Of a DNA stretch of 10,907 nucleotides, positions 1 to 6,570 are shown piece after piece. Both the position numbers and the translations under genes were made by a program. The notes beneath the pieces are model-generated. The model made no database searches, was not told the origin of the DNA, and was given only the letters and a program-made list of their open reading frames with translations. The stretch comes from Actinomycetes bacterium (GTDB lineage: Bacteria; Actinomycetota; Acidimicrobiia; Acidimicrobiales; RAAP-2). The stretch's first letter is position 1; every line of letters starts with the position of its first letter. The stretch spans positions 1 through 10,907 of the forward strand of contig JAKAZC010000059.1 of the NCBI GenBank assembly GCA_021826655.1. Direction: 5' to 3'.

Positions 1-2
1 TC

Positions 3-119
3 TGGGCCGGCTCCACCCCCCACCGGTCCGAGATCGACCGGGTCGTGGCGTTCTGCGTCGCGGCAGCCACCGCGACCCCCGGCGGGCCGCCCCCGGGGGC
101 GGGCGGAGCGGCGAGCTAG
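3..119 (+). CDS. C-terminal tail of an unidentified protein (5' end outside window)
   Basis: An open frame enters from the left edge and runs 38 codons to TAG at 117-119. The translated tail begins WAGSTPHRSEIDRVVAFC and ends in a Gly/Pro/Ala-rich stretch (about 14 residues), typical of a disordered actinobacterial C terminus. The first part, with alternating charged and hydrophobic residues, resembles a C-terminal helix. The stop overlaps that of the convergent acyl-CoA synthetase gene in a shared CTAG, so the two genes meet tail to tail with no spacer. No family can be named from so little sequence. The frame could be chance, since open frames are common in such GC-rich DNA, but no better gene occupies this stretch. 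Confidence 0.4.
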   Translation, partial: WAGSTPHRSEIDRVVAFCVAAATATPGGPPPGAGGAAS

Positions 120-1678
120 ATGCGCTTGGCGGCGTCCGGCCAGTACCTGGCCCGGATGTTGCCCTTGCGGAGCTTCCCGTTCGGGTCCCGTTGGAGGGAG
201 TCCACGAAGTCGACGGCCCGCGGGCACTTGAACCGGGCGATGTGCTCCCGGCAGAACTCGATGAGCTCGGCGGGGAGGCCGGCAGTTTCCACGGCGGGGT
301 CCCGAAGCTCCACGACGGCTCTGACCTCCTCCCCCCACTCCTCGTTGGGAACGCCGATGACGGCCACGTCCCTCACCGCCGGATGCCGGAGGAGGACCCC
401 CTCCACCTCGGCCGGATAGATGTTCACCCCGCCCGAGATGATGGTGTCGGCCTGACGGTCGCAGAGGAACAGGTAGCCGTCCTCGTCGAGGTAGCCGATG
501 TCGCCCACGGTGAAGAGCTCACCGTGGCGGGCCGCCCGGGTCTTGTCCTCGTCGTGGCGGTACTCGAATTCCCAGAGGGACGGCGACATGTAGACGAGCC
601 CCTGCTCCCCGGGCGCGAGCTCCGCACCGGCCTCGTCGAGGATCTTGATCTCGACGCCCGGGGACGGCCGCCCGACCGTCCCCGGCTTGCGGAGCCACTC
701 CTGCGAGGTGACGCTCGTGCCCGCGCCCTCCGTCGAGGAGTACATCTCGGTGATGATCGGTCCCCACCATTCGATCATCCGCCTCTTCACCTCGACCGGG
801 CACGGTGCGCCTCCGTGATTGACCGCGCGGAGCGAGGAGACGTCGGTGCCCTTGCGGACCTCCTCGGGCAACGCCAGCAGCCGGTGGAACATCGTGGGCA
901 CGACCGTGGCGTTCGTCACGCGGTGCTCCTGCACCAGGCGGAGGAACGACTCCGGCGTCCACTTGTCCATCATCACCACGGTGTTGCCGCTGTCGAGGGC
1001 CATCATGACGCCTGCGATCGGCAGCGCGTGGTAGAGGGGGCCCGAGCTGAGGAAGACCGTGTCGGACGGCTCCGCGGCACCGGCCCCGGCCATCCTGCGG
1101 ATCGGGCCGATGCCGCTCGTCAGCGCCAGCTCCTCGGACGCGCCGGCTCGGAACGACTTGCGGACGCCTTTCGGCCGTCCCGTCGTGCCCGAGGTGTAGA
1201 ACATGATCTGGCCTGCAGCCCGCCCGGGTGGGTCGTCGGCCGATCGGCCGTCCACGAGGTCCGACAGCGCCGGCAGCCCTTCGCTGTCGTCGACGGAGTA
1301 GATCCTCGACGGGTCGATGCCGACTTGCGCGGCCGCCCGCACGACGTCGGGGGCGAACCGGGCCTCGGTGACGACCACCCGGGCCTCGGAGTCCCCGAGG
1401 ATGTAACCGATCTCGTCCGGGCCGAGGTGCCAGTTCACCGCGACGAAGAGCAGCCCCGACTGGATCGCCGCGCCGTAGCATTCGACGAGCTCCCGCCGGT
1501 TGGACAGGACCACGGCGATCGTGTCGCCGGCCGCCACACCGACCTCCCTCAGGCCACGGGCGGCACGGTTCATGCCGGCCAGCAGGTCCCCGGCGGTGAC
1601 CCGGCCACCGGACGGGTCCACCAGCACCTCCCGCTCCGGCGCTCCCGCAGCCAGCGCGAAGAACCCGGCGCTGATCAC
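116..1678 (-). CDS. FadD-like acyl-CoA synthetase (AMP-dependent synthetase/ligase)
   Basis: A 520-residue ANL-superfamily enzyme. Such enzymes activate a carboxylic acid with ATP to an acyl-AMP and transfer it to CoA in the cytosol. The landmarks are all present: phosphate-binding loop YTSGTTGRPKGV (residues 161-172), YSSTEG (313-318), GDIGYLDEDG with the ribose-binding Asp393, hinge region DRQADTIISGGVNIYP (407-422), and NGKL carrying the catalytic Lys502. The chosen start is GTG at 1678, because residues after it match the usual N terminus and length (about 510-550). The frame stays open to 1933, but that extension is Arg/Pro-rich and lacks GC-biased third positions. No convincing ribosome site precedes the GTG; translation could be coupled to a short upstream ORF whose TGA overlaps it. 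The gene is divergent from the amidohydrolase at 2003. The acid substrate (fatty, aromatic or terpenoid) cannot be assigned. Confidence 0.93.
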   Translation of the reverse strand: MISAGFFALAAGAPEREVLVDPSGGRVTAGDLLAGMNRAARGLREVGVAAGDTIAVVLSNRRELVECYGAAIQSGLLFVAVNWHLGPDEIGYILGDSEARVVVTEARFAPDVVRAAAQVGIDPSRIYSVDDSEGLPALSDLVDGRSADDPPGRAAGQIMFYTSGTTGRPKGVRKSFRAGASEELALTSGIGPIRRMAGAGAAEPSDTVFLSSGPLYHALPIAGVMMALDSGNTVVMMDKWTPESFLRLVQEHRVTNATVVPTMFHRLLALPEEVRKGTDVSSLRAVNHGGAPCPVEVKRRMIEWWGPIITEMYSSTEGAGTSVTSQEWLRKPGTVGRPSPGVEIKILDEAGAELAPGEQGLVYMSPSLWEFEYRHDEDKTRAARHGELFTVGDIGYLDEDGYLFLCDRQADTIISGGVNIYPAEVEGVLLRHPAVRDVAVIGVPNEEWGEEVRAVVELRDPAVETAGLPAELIEFCREHIARFKCPRAVDFVDSLQRDPNGKLRKGNIRARYWPDAAKRI

Positions 1679-1824
1679 GACCGGGTCCGGGTTCGTCCGC
1701 GAGCGCGCGCCGAGCCCGTCCGGACCAGCGCCGGCGTCCCGGGACCGGCGACGGCGACGGCACCGACACCCGCGGCGGCGAGGTCCATCTGGCGTTGGCT
1801 GCGGGTGGCGAGGATGCCGCTCAT
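1675..1824 (-). CDS. possible 49-residue leader ORF upstream of the acyl-CoA synthetase
   Basis: A short ORF starts with ATG at 1824 (MSGILATRSQRQMDLAAAGV...) and stops at TGA 1675-1677, overlapping the synthetase GTG start as GTGA, a layout often seen in translational coupling. By my reading about 42 of its 49 codons end in G or C, clearly more than in the overlapping synthetase-frame extension. It has a small Ala/Val/Gly-rich central stretch and an Arg-rich end, and resembles no family I know. No good ribosome site is visible. It may equally be a chance frame in the 5' leader. Confidence 0.2.
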   Translation of the reverse strand: MSGILATRSQRQMDLAAAGVGAVAVAGPGTPALVRTGSARARGRTRTRS

Positions 1825-1914
1825 GATAGGCCGCCGCCCACCCCGTGGCCCCAGTCGCCGGGGGCCGGCACTCGCGGGTGCTCCGTGGTGCCGAGCACCG
1901 ATCGGCACGCCCCC

Positions 1915-1943
1915 TTGGACGGGGGGTCCACACCCACTAACAT
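1915..1943 (+). promoter_or_regulatory. candidate sigma70-type promoter for the amidohydrolase-DUF2889 unit
   Basis: A -35-like TTGGAC (1915-1920) and a -10-like TAACAT (1938-1943) are separated by exactly 17 bases, with the -10 in the only AT-rich patch of the spacer. The predicted start of transcription is near 1950, giving a leader of about 50 bases before ATG 2003. The match to consensus is partial (TTG of the -35; TA and AT of the -10), so this remains a prediction. Confidence 0.4.
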
Positions 1944-1948
1944 CTGAA

Positions 1949-1962
1949 ATGACAATTCTCAT
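1949..1962. promoter_or_regulatory. near-perfect palindrome, candidate operator
   Basis: ATGACAATTCTCAT pairs with its own reverse complement at 12 of 14 positions; only one symmetric pair is broken. It lies in an AT-rich patch at the predicted transcription start of the amidohydrolase promoter and also covers the minus-strand TTGTCA. A TetR-, MarR- or GntR-type repressor bound here could control both divergent transcripts. No regulator gene is in the window. Confidence 0.35.
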
Positions 1963-2002
1963 CTCTCAGCGCGGCTCACGGAGCCGAAGGACGGGGTGCA
2001 CC

Positions 2003-3124
2003 ATGGGAAAGATCTGGGCGAATTCGGGGGACTCGCACCTCGTCGAGCCGGAGGACGTCTTCTCGGCGCGGATGCCGGCGGACCTGGCGGCGCGGATGCC
2101 GCGCAGCGTGAAGGAGGCCGACGGCCGGCACGAGACGGTGTTCGTGGACGGGAAGGAGTTCCGGCGACGGCTGCCGGGGGCCAACCTGACCGACCCGGAG
2201 ACGGGGCTGTCGGTCGGTGACCGGGCGCCGGGGGCCAACGATCCCCACCTGCGGCTGCGCGACCTCGACGAGGAGGGGATCTGGGCGGAGCTGATCTACC
2301 CGTCGATCGGCATCTGGGCCTCGTCGGTGGAGGACCCGGTGCTGCTCGCGGCAGGATGCCGGGCCATCAACGACTGGGCGATCGAGTTCCAGCGGGTGTC
2401 CGACCGGTTCGTGTGCGCGGCGAGCGTGCCCCTGCTGTCGATCGACGATGCGGTGGCGGAGATAGAGCGGTCGGCGGACCTGGGGTTCAAGGCGGCGTTC
2501 TTCTCGGTGGCGCCACCGCCGCAACAGGTTCCCTTCCAGCGCGAGGAGTGGGAGCCGGTGTGGTCGGCGCTCGAGGAGACGTCGATGGTCATCGCGTTCC
2601 ACATCGGCACGGAGCCGCACGATGCCGGGGGGGCCAACGGCCTCTACCACCGGGGCCCGGGGGGCGCGGTGATGAACTACTTCGAGACCACCTTCGGCGG
2701 CCAGCGGGCGACCGCGGCGCTGATCGCCTCGGGGGTCTTCGACCGGCATCCGGGTCTGCGGATCATCATCTCCGAGGGAGGGGCGACGTGGGGTCCCTTC
2801 CTGGCCGACCGGCTCGACGAGGGCTACCGCCAGCACCAGTCGGCGGTGCGCCCGAAATTGAGCCGCCTGCCGAGCGAGTACCTGTACACGCAGGTGTGGG
2901 CGTCGTTCCAGCACGACCGCTCGGCGGTCGCGGCCGCCACGGCCATGGGCTGGACCAACGTGTGCTGGGGAAGCGACTACCCGCACCTCGAAGGGACCTA
3001 CGGGCACACCCAGAAGACCCTGCACGAGCTGCTCGACGACGCCGACCCCGTCGCTGCCCGCCGGATCGCCGTCGGGGCGTTCCAGGAGCTGTTCCCCCAC
3101 GTCCCCGACGCCCCCACGGCCTGA
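2003..3124 (+). CDS. Amidohydro_2 family metal-dependent hydrolase/decarboxylase
   Basis: A 373-residue TIM-barrel protein of the amidohydrolase-related family (ACMSD / gamma-resorcylate decarboxylase relatives). Likely metal-site elements are in order: D10-x-H12 in GDSHLVEP, His200 in IAFHIGTEP, His249 in FDRHPGLRIIISEGG, and Asp325 in CWGSDYPHLEGT. The LSRLPSEYL segment (286-294) is typical of the subfamily. Members hydrolyse C-N or C-C bonds or decarboxylate cyclic acids; the first metal motif here is D-x-H, as in decarboxylase-like branches, rather than H-x-H. The start is ATG 2003, preceded by AAGGA and GGGGTG; an in-frame ATG at 1949 lacks a ribosome site and would add 18 basic residues. 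It shares a transcript with the DUF2889 gene, three bases downstream. The substrate is unknown. Confidence 0.9.
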   Translation: MGKIWANSGDSHLVEPEDVFSARMPADLAARMPRSVKEADGRHETVFVDGKEFRRRLPGANLTDPETGLSVGDRAPGANDPHLRLRDLDEEGIWAELIYPSIGIWASSVEDPVLLAAGCRAINDWAIEFQRVSDRFVCAASVPLLSIDDAVAEIERSADLGFKAAFFSVAPPPQQVPFQREEWEPVWSALEETSMVIAFHIGTEPHDAGGANGLYHRGPGGAVMNYFETTFGGQRATAALIASGVFDRHPGLRIIISEGGATWGPFLADRLDEGYRQHQSAVRPKLSRLPSEYLYTQVWASFQHDRSAVAAATAMGWTNVCWGSDYPHLEGTYGHTQKTLHELLDDADPVAARRIAVGAFQELFPHVPDAPTA

Positions 3125-3127
3125 CCC

Positions 3128-4156
3128 GTGGATCCTGCCCCGCCGACGGACCCCCGCCACGGCACCCACGATCCGACCACCACCACACCCGCCCGCCGAC
3201 CACGCTCGGTGCGGCGCACCACCACCATGGACGCCTGCTACCCGGAGGGTCCCGGCGGGCCCCTGGTCCTCGTCGGTCGCGGACGGGACCTGGTCACCGG
3301 GTCGGCGGGAACCCCGACGACCGCAGCCCAGGCCGACGTGGAGGTCGGCGTCCACTTCGAACGCGGCCCGGTCGTCACCTCCATGACCACGTCCCCGCCC
3401 GTCGACGTGACGGCCCTGATCGGTCGCCTCGCGTCGACGGGCTTCCGGGCCGTGATCGACTCGGACACCCCGGCCGTCCCGGGGACGCTGGTGTACCTGC
3501 TCCTCGACGAGATCCCCGCGGCCACGCTGGTCGGGGGCTACTCGATCATGCACGCGGTTCGCCGGGGCGACCTGCAGTCCCTCGACTCCGGTCGGCGCAG
3601 GCCGCCCGGACCGGCGCTGCAGGTCCCCGACCTGTGCGCGGGCTTCCAGACCGGGGGGGTGATCATGACCGAGATCGGACGGAGCGGGGTGGCGCCCCAC
3701 GTCACCGGACCCGACGCCCCCGACCTCGACGACCCCGGCGACCCCTGGGCCTGGCACGATGCTCCGCCGGTCCCCGCCAACGGGATGCGGCGGCGGCGGC
3801 GAATCGACCTCACCCCCGACCCGATCGGGACCGTCGACATCGACGCCCTGTTCCGCGACAGCCACATGACTCCCGACGGCCGCGAGACGGTCATCCACGA
3901 GTACACGGTGCAGGCCACGGTCGACGCCGCGCACACCCGCGTGCTCGAGTGCCGCGCCACGCCGCGGGTGCTGCCGTGGCTCGAATGCCCGCAGGCCGCG
4001 GCCAGCGCGGCCCGCCTCGTCGACACGCCGCTCGCCCACCTGCGCACCCATGTCCGCGCCCAGTTCGTCGGTCCCACCACGTGCACCCACCTGAACGACA
4101 CGCTCCGCGCGCTACAGGACGTCCCCCACCTCGGCGGTCTCGTTCCGGAGCGCTGA
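3128..4156 (+). CDS. DUF2889 domain protein
   Basis: I recognise DUF2889 from its conserved pattern: an N-terminal RRTTTMD...G.GRDL (residues 29-54), a middle segment with DSHMTPDGRETVIHEY (244-259), and a C-terminal CP-AAASAARLV...LR.HV...GPTTCTHLNDTLRAL stretch (287-329). The family has no established biochemical role that I know. It is seen in bacterial catabolic and CoA-related neighbourhoods, and here it follows an amidohydrolase by 3 bases. The given start is GTG 3128; the first 27 residues are Pro/Thr/Arg-rich and may not be translated, with GTG 3209 and ATG 3228 as alternatives. The conserved RRTTTMD favours 3209 or upstream. None has a clear ribosome site, so coupling to the preceding stop is likely. 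No signal peptide or membrane segment is visible. Candidate ligands include His246, Cys287, Cys319 and His321. It converges with the alpha/beta hydrolase. Confidence 0.8.
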   Translation: MDPAPPTDPRHGTHDPTTTTPARRPRSVRRTTTMDACYPEGPGGPLVLVGRGRDLVTGSAGTPTTAAQADVEVGVHFERGPVVTSMTTSPPVDVTALIGRLASTGFRAVIDSDTPAVPGTLVYLLLDEIPAATLVGGYSIMHAVRRGDLQSLDSGRRRPPGPALQVPDLCAGFQTGGVIMTEIGRSGVAPHVTGPDAPDLDDPGDPWAWHDAPPVPANGMRRRRRIDLTPDPIGTVDIDALFRDSHMTPDGRETVIHEYTVQATVDAAHTRVLECRATPRVLPWLECPQAAASAARLVDTPLAHLRTHVRAQFVGPTTCTHLNDTLRALQDVPHLGGLVPER

Positions 4157-4161
4157 CGCGG

Positions 4162-4176
4162 GAGCCCCTAGGGCTC
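4162..4176. terminator. small hairpin between convergent genes
   Basis: GAGCCC (4162-4167) and GGGCTC (4171-4176) form a perfect 6-bp stem around CTA, which is the stop codon of the alpha/beta hydrolase read on the minus strand. It is the only structure in the 11-base gap between the stops of two head-on genes and could act weakly in both directions. The short stem, three-base loop and absence of a U-tract make a real terminator uncertain. Confidence 0.2.
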
Positions 4177-5049
4177 GTTCATGAACTCCAGCATGACCGG
4201 AGCACCCTGAACCCAGAAGCCGAAGAGGTCGCCCGTCCCCGCGGCCCATGCCTCCGAGGCGCGCTCCCAGGCGTCTTCGGGCCACGGCGGCTCGACCAGC
4301 CGCGATCCCTGTATGAGGCAGTGGATCTCCATCGACGTCCGCTTCGGATGGTCGTAGTCCTTCTCCCCGCCCCGGATGATCAGCGTGGGCACCTTGATCC
4401 CCTCGAACTCCCAGTCGCTCACGCCGGGGATGGGCTCATTCGGCTTCGGCACGAACGCGTCGAGCCATCGGGTCATCACGGCTTCGAAGCCGTCACTGCC
4501 CATCTGAAGGAGGCGATCCCTGTTGCGCGGGTTCGCGGCGATCAGGTCGGCCCAGCTACCGGCCTGACCCGGCATCTCCACCACGGCCTCGATGCCGCCC
4601 GACCGCACGGTCCGCAGCTCGTTCAGGATGTACACGCCCGCCAGCGACATGGTGCTGTAGTTCCCGCCCACGATGGCCCACACCGCCAGCTTGCGGACCA
4701 GTTCGGGCCACATCATGGTGAAGATGATCGAGTCTCGGGCACCGCCGGATCCGCCGGCCGCGATGACCTGCTGCACGCCCAGCTTCTTCAGCATCAGGCC
4801 CAGCGTCTCGGCTCGCATGTGCGACTCCGAGCGCCCGTACAGCTGGATGTCGGACTTGCCGCAGTTGGGCCGGTCCCACAACAGCACGCGCTTACCCCCC
4901 TCGGCCAGGGCGTTGGCCAGCTCGGGCACGCCGCCCATGTCCTTGCTGAAGCGGCCCCCCGGCGTCAGGACCACGACCTCGCCGTCCTCCGGGCCCACGA
5001 ACTCGTAGACGACCATGCCGCCGTTGATCTCGATCTCGTTCTCAGCCAT
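4168..5049 (-). CDS. alpha/beta hydrolase fold protein
   Basis: A 293-residue single-domain alpha/beta hydrolase, a fold that usually hydrolyses ester, amide or C-C bonds with a Ser-Asp-His triad. Visible are the oxyanion-side segment TPGGRFS (29-35), the strand LLWDRPNCGKSD (56-67), the nucleophile elbow GGSGG with Ser101, and the acid-strand region TLIIRGGEKDYDHP (222-234) with Asp231 or Asp233. The position where the catalytic His is expected reads EPPWPEDAW (253-261), and no His occurs after residue 243; His234 and His243 are earlier than usual. The fold is clear but a standard triad is not. Start ATG 5049 has a strong ribosome site (GGGGAGAG, 5-7 bases upstream). The gene is divergent from the VOC gene and convergent with DUF2889. 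It could be a meta-cleavage-type hydrolase, an esterase, or a non-standard member. Confidence 0.9.
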   Translation of the reverse strand: MAENEIEINGGMVVYEFVGPEDGEVVVLTPGGRFSKDMGGVPELANALAEGGKRVLLWDRPNCGKSDIQLYGRSESHMRAETLGLMLKKLGVQQVIAAGGSGGARDSIIFTMMWPELVRKLAVWAIVGGNYSTMSLAGVYILNELRTVRSGGIEAVVEMPGQAGSWADLIAANPRNRDRLLQMGSDGFEAVMTRWLDAFVPKPNEPIPGVSDWEFEGIKVPTLIIRGGEKDYDHPKRTSMEIHCLIQGSRLVEPPWPEDAWERASEAWAAGTGDLFGFWVQGAPVMLEFMNEP

Positions 5050-5401
5050 GCTCTCTCCCCGTTCGACGTCTCATACGATCACTGCAGGTCCGGCGCGCGT
5101 CGGCGAGGGACCGGAGGGGTCGAATGCAACGGCGACCGTCCGACTCGCTGCTCCCGTGACGACTTTCGACAAGGATCCCCCGCTGGTCGATGCCCGAACG
5201 ACAGGGCCTGCGACACCCGGTCGCTGCCCGACAGTTCCTATCGCAGTTTCACGGATCCGGGCAACCGGTCGCGGGCAGGCGCGCCGGCGCCGTGCGTCGG
5301 GTTCACGGACGCGTGCGGCCGGCCTCCGGGCGGAGCGGGATTGCCGGGACCCGGCAACGCAGGGCGTCAGCCGGGCCCCGCTCCCGGCAGGGCGATAGCC
5401 T
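5050..5401. promoter_or_regulatory. 352-base divergent spacer without a convincing gene
   Basis: The spacer lies between the starts of the alpha/beta hydrolase and VOC genes. Open frames cross it on both strands, but their translations are Arg/Pro/Ser-rich, lack GC-biased third positions and resemble nothing. It holds the ribosome site of the hydrolase at its left end, that of the VOC gene at its right end, and the palindrome at 5341-5357. TATGAG (5075-5070 on the minus strand) is a weak -10 for the hydrolase, without a matching -35. The length is generous for two divergent promoters with operators. Confidence 0.5.
5341..5357. promoter_or_regulatory. perfect 17-bp palindrome upstream of the VOC gene
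   Basis: TTGCCGGG and CCCGGCAA flank a single central A, an exact 8-bp inverted repeat. It ends 44 bases before the GTG start of the VOC gene, where a repressor operator would lie. A dimeric regulator such as TetR or LacI could bind. As RNA it would have an impossible one-base loop, so a DNA-level role is likelier than a hairpin. GC-rich DNA makes chance palindromes more common. Confidence 0.35.
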
Positions 5402-5785
5402 GTGGAGATGGTCACCTTCCATCATGTCAACCTCGGAGTGCCGGTAGACGGCCTCGACGCGGAGGCCCACTTCCTGATGGACGTGCTCGGCTACCGGCGC
5501 GTCGAGGTGAGCGGGGAGCTCCAGAAGATGGGCGCCAACTGGTTCGAGGCCGGGGACGGGTCCCAGGTCCACCTCAGCCCCGACCCCGATCACCGGCCTG
5601 CCGCGCGCGCCCATGTGGCGGTGGCCTTCGGAGCGGAGCTGGCCGACCTCGAGCGGCGCCTGCGGGACGGGGCGTTCGAGTTCGAGTCCGCGCAGCGCCC
5701 GGGGTTTCCCCAGGTGCTCTTCTGCCAGGATCCGGCGGGCAACCGCTGGGAGCTGCGGGGCGATCAGGGATCGACGGGGACCTAG
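5402..5785 (+). CDS. VOC (glyoxalase/bleomycin-resistance fold) protein
   Basis: A 127-residue single-module vicinal-oxygen-chelate protein. The pattern begins with the strand VTFHHVNLGV (4-13) followed by the helix of LDAEAHFLMDVLGYRRVE, and ends with the typical FCQDPAGNRWELRG (107-120). Putative divalent-metal ligands are His7 or His8, His57 (QVHLSP), His71 (RAHVAVAF) and Glu117. With all four positions filled it is likely a metal enzyme rather than a binding protein. Relatives include glyoxalase I, epimerases (methylmalonyl-CoA) and extradiol dioxygenases; 127 residues fits an isomerase, epimerase or lyase better than a two-module dioxygenase. Start GTG 5402 is preferred because GGCAGGGCG (5386-5394) sits about 7 bases upstream; ATG 5408 lies two codons further on. 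The gene converges with the SDR gene across a 9-base gap. Confidence 0.85.
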   Translation: MEMVTFHHVNLGVPVDGLDAEAHFLMDVLGYRRVEVSGELQKMGANWFEAGDGSQVHLSPDPDHRPAARAHVAVAFGAELADLERRLRDGAFEFESAQRPGFPQVLFCQDPAGNRWELRGDQGSTGT

Positions 5786-5794
5786 CGCCGAACC

Positions 5795-6559
5795 TCAGAT
5801 CGACAGAGCGAACCCGGCGGTCACGCGAAGGGTCTCGCCGGTCACGAACCGGGCCCGGTCGGAGCACAGGTAGAGCATGGCCTCCACGATGTCGTCCTCG
5901 GTCCCGTCGAGGTCGAGCAGCTGTTGGCCCTTCACGCTCGCCAGCGTCTCCGGCGACAGCTCGGCCCGGATGGTGTCGGTCAGGTGCAGGCCCGGAGCGA
6001 TCGCGTTCACCCGGATGCGGTCGGGAGCAAGCTCGCGTGCCGAGGTCATGGTGAGACCCCGCACCGCGAGCTTCGACACCCCGTACGCGCTCCCCGATCC
6101 GTAGGCCGCCGAGGAGGAGATGTTGAGGACGCACGCGCCGGGCCGTCCCGTCATCGCCGACCGGGCCGCCAGCGTGCAGATGGCGACTCCCATCACGTTG
6201 ACGTCGAACAGCCGGCGCAGCTTCGCCACCCCCAACGCGGCCATGGGTTGCCCGTAGGCGGCCGAGTGCAGGCCTGCATTGTTGATCAGGATGTCGATCC
6301 CACCCAACCGGTCGACGACGTCGGTCACCAGGGCTTCGACCTGCACCTCGTCGGCCACGTCGCACGGGAAGGCCGACGCCTCGCCCCCGGCATCCCGGAT
6401 CTCCGCGGCGGCCGCTTCGCCCGCAGCGGCGTCGATGTCCGCCAGCACGGCATGGGCGCCACGCGCCGCCAACGCGTGGCCGAACGCCTTGCCGAAGCCC
6501 CGGCCTCCGCCGGTGATGACCGCGACCCGGCCGTCGAACTCGCGAGCTTGCCCTGCCAC
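5795..6559 (-). CDS. short-chain dehydrogenase/reductase (SDR)
   Basis: A 254-residue classical SDR, a Rossmann-fold oxidoreductase acting on alcohols or ketones. The glycine-rich cofactor motif TGGGRGFG is at 16-23, NNAG at 93-96, the catalytic Asn121 in FDVNVMG, Ser149 or a neighbour in NISSSA, and Y159-x-x-x-K163 in AYGVSK. Asp41 at the end of the second strand (VLADIDA) suggests NAD(H) preference. The chosen start is GTG 6559, 11 bases after the stop of the upstream amidohydrolase; the open frame continues upstream only as a shadow of that gene. No strong ribosome site is seen, consistent with translation coupled to the amidohydrolase. The C terminus (GFALSI) is short of the usual G-G-x-x. 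In this locus it probably oxidises a hydroxy intermediate, for example a 3-hydroxyacyl compound, but this is inferred from context only. Confidence 0.92.
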   Translation of the reverse strand: MAGQAREFDGRVAVITGGGRGFGKAFGHALAARGAHAVLADIDAAAGEAAAAEIRDAGGEASAFPCDVADEVQVEALVTDVVDRLGGIDILINNAGLHSAAYGQPMAALGVAKLRRLFDVNVMGVAICTLAARSAMTGRPGACVLNISSSAAYGSGSAYGVSKLAVRGLTMTSARELAPDRIRVNAIAPGLHLTDTIRAELSPETLASVKGQQLLDLDGTEDDIVEAMLYLCSDRARFVTGETLRVTAGFALSI

Positions 6560-6570
6560 GAGCGGCGTGG

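Larger units (their letters stand above)
1679..2002. promoter_or_regulatory. divergent spacer between acyl-CoA synthetase and amidohydrolase
   Basis: This 324-base stretch separates two divergent gene starts. Its right end (about 1935-1965) is much more AT-rich than the surroundings and holds the promoter and palindrome listed separately. The left part (1679-1930) is GC-rich and holds only the doubtful 49-codon ORF, so the synthetase transcript would have a long leader if its promoter lies in the AT-rich segment. On the minus strand TTGTCA (1955-1950) resembles a -35 box, but no good -10 follows at the right distance. Confidence 0.6.

Noticed and set aside
1679..1933. N-terminal extension of the acyl-CoA synthetase to 605 residues
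   Set aside because: The 85 extra residues are Arg/Pro-rich, lack third-position GC bias and exceed the family length.
191..2002. Long plus-strand open frame continuous with the amidohydrolase, giving a 977-residue reading
   Set aside because: It is antisense to the well-supported acyl-CoA synthetase; its translation is Arg/His/Asp-rich and matches nothing, while the amidohydrolase has its own ATG, ribosome site and promoter.
1976..4090. 704-codon minus-strand open frame
   Set aside because: It is antisense to the amidohydrolase and DUF2889 genes, is Gly/Arg/Val-rich without motifs, and arises from GC-biased codons of the real genes.
2356..6054. 1232-codon plus-strand open frame
   Set aside because: It crosses genes on both strands and two spacers; the translation is Arg/Pro/Gly-rich, as expected of a shadow frame.
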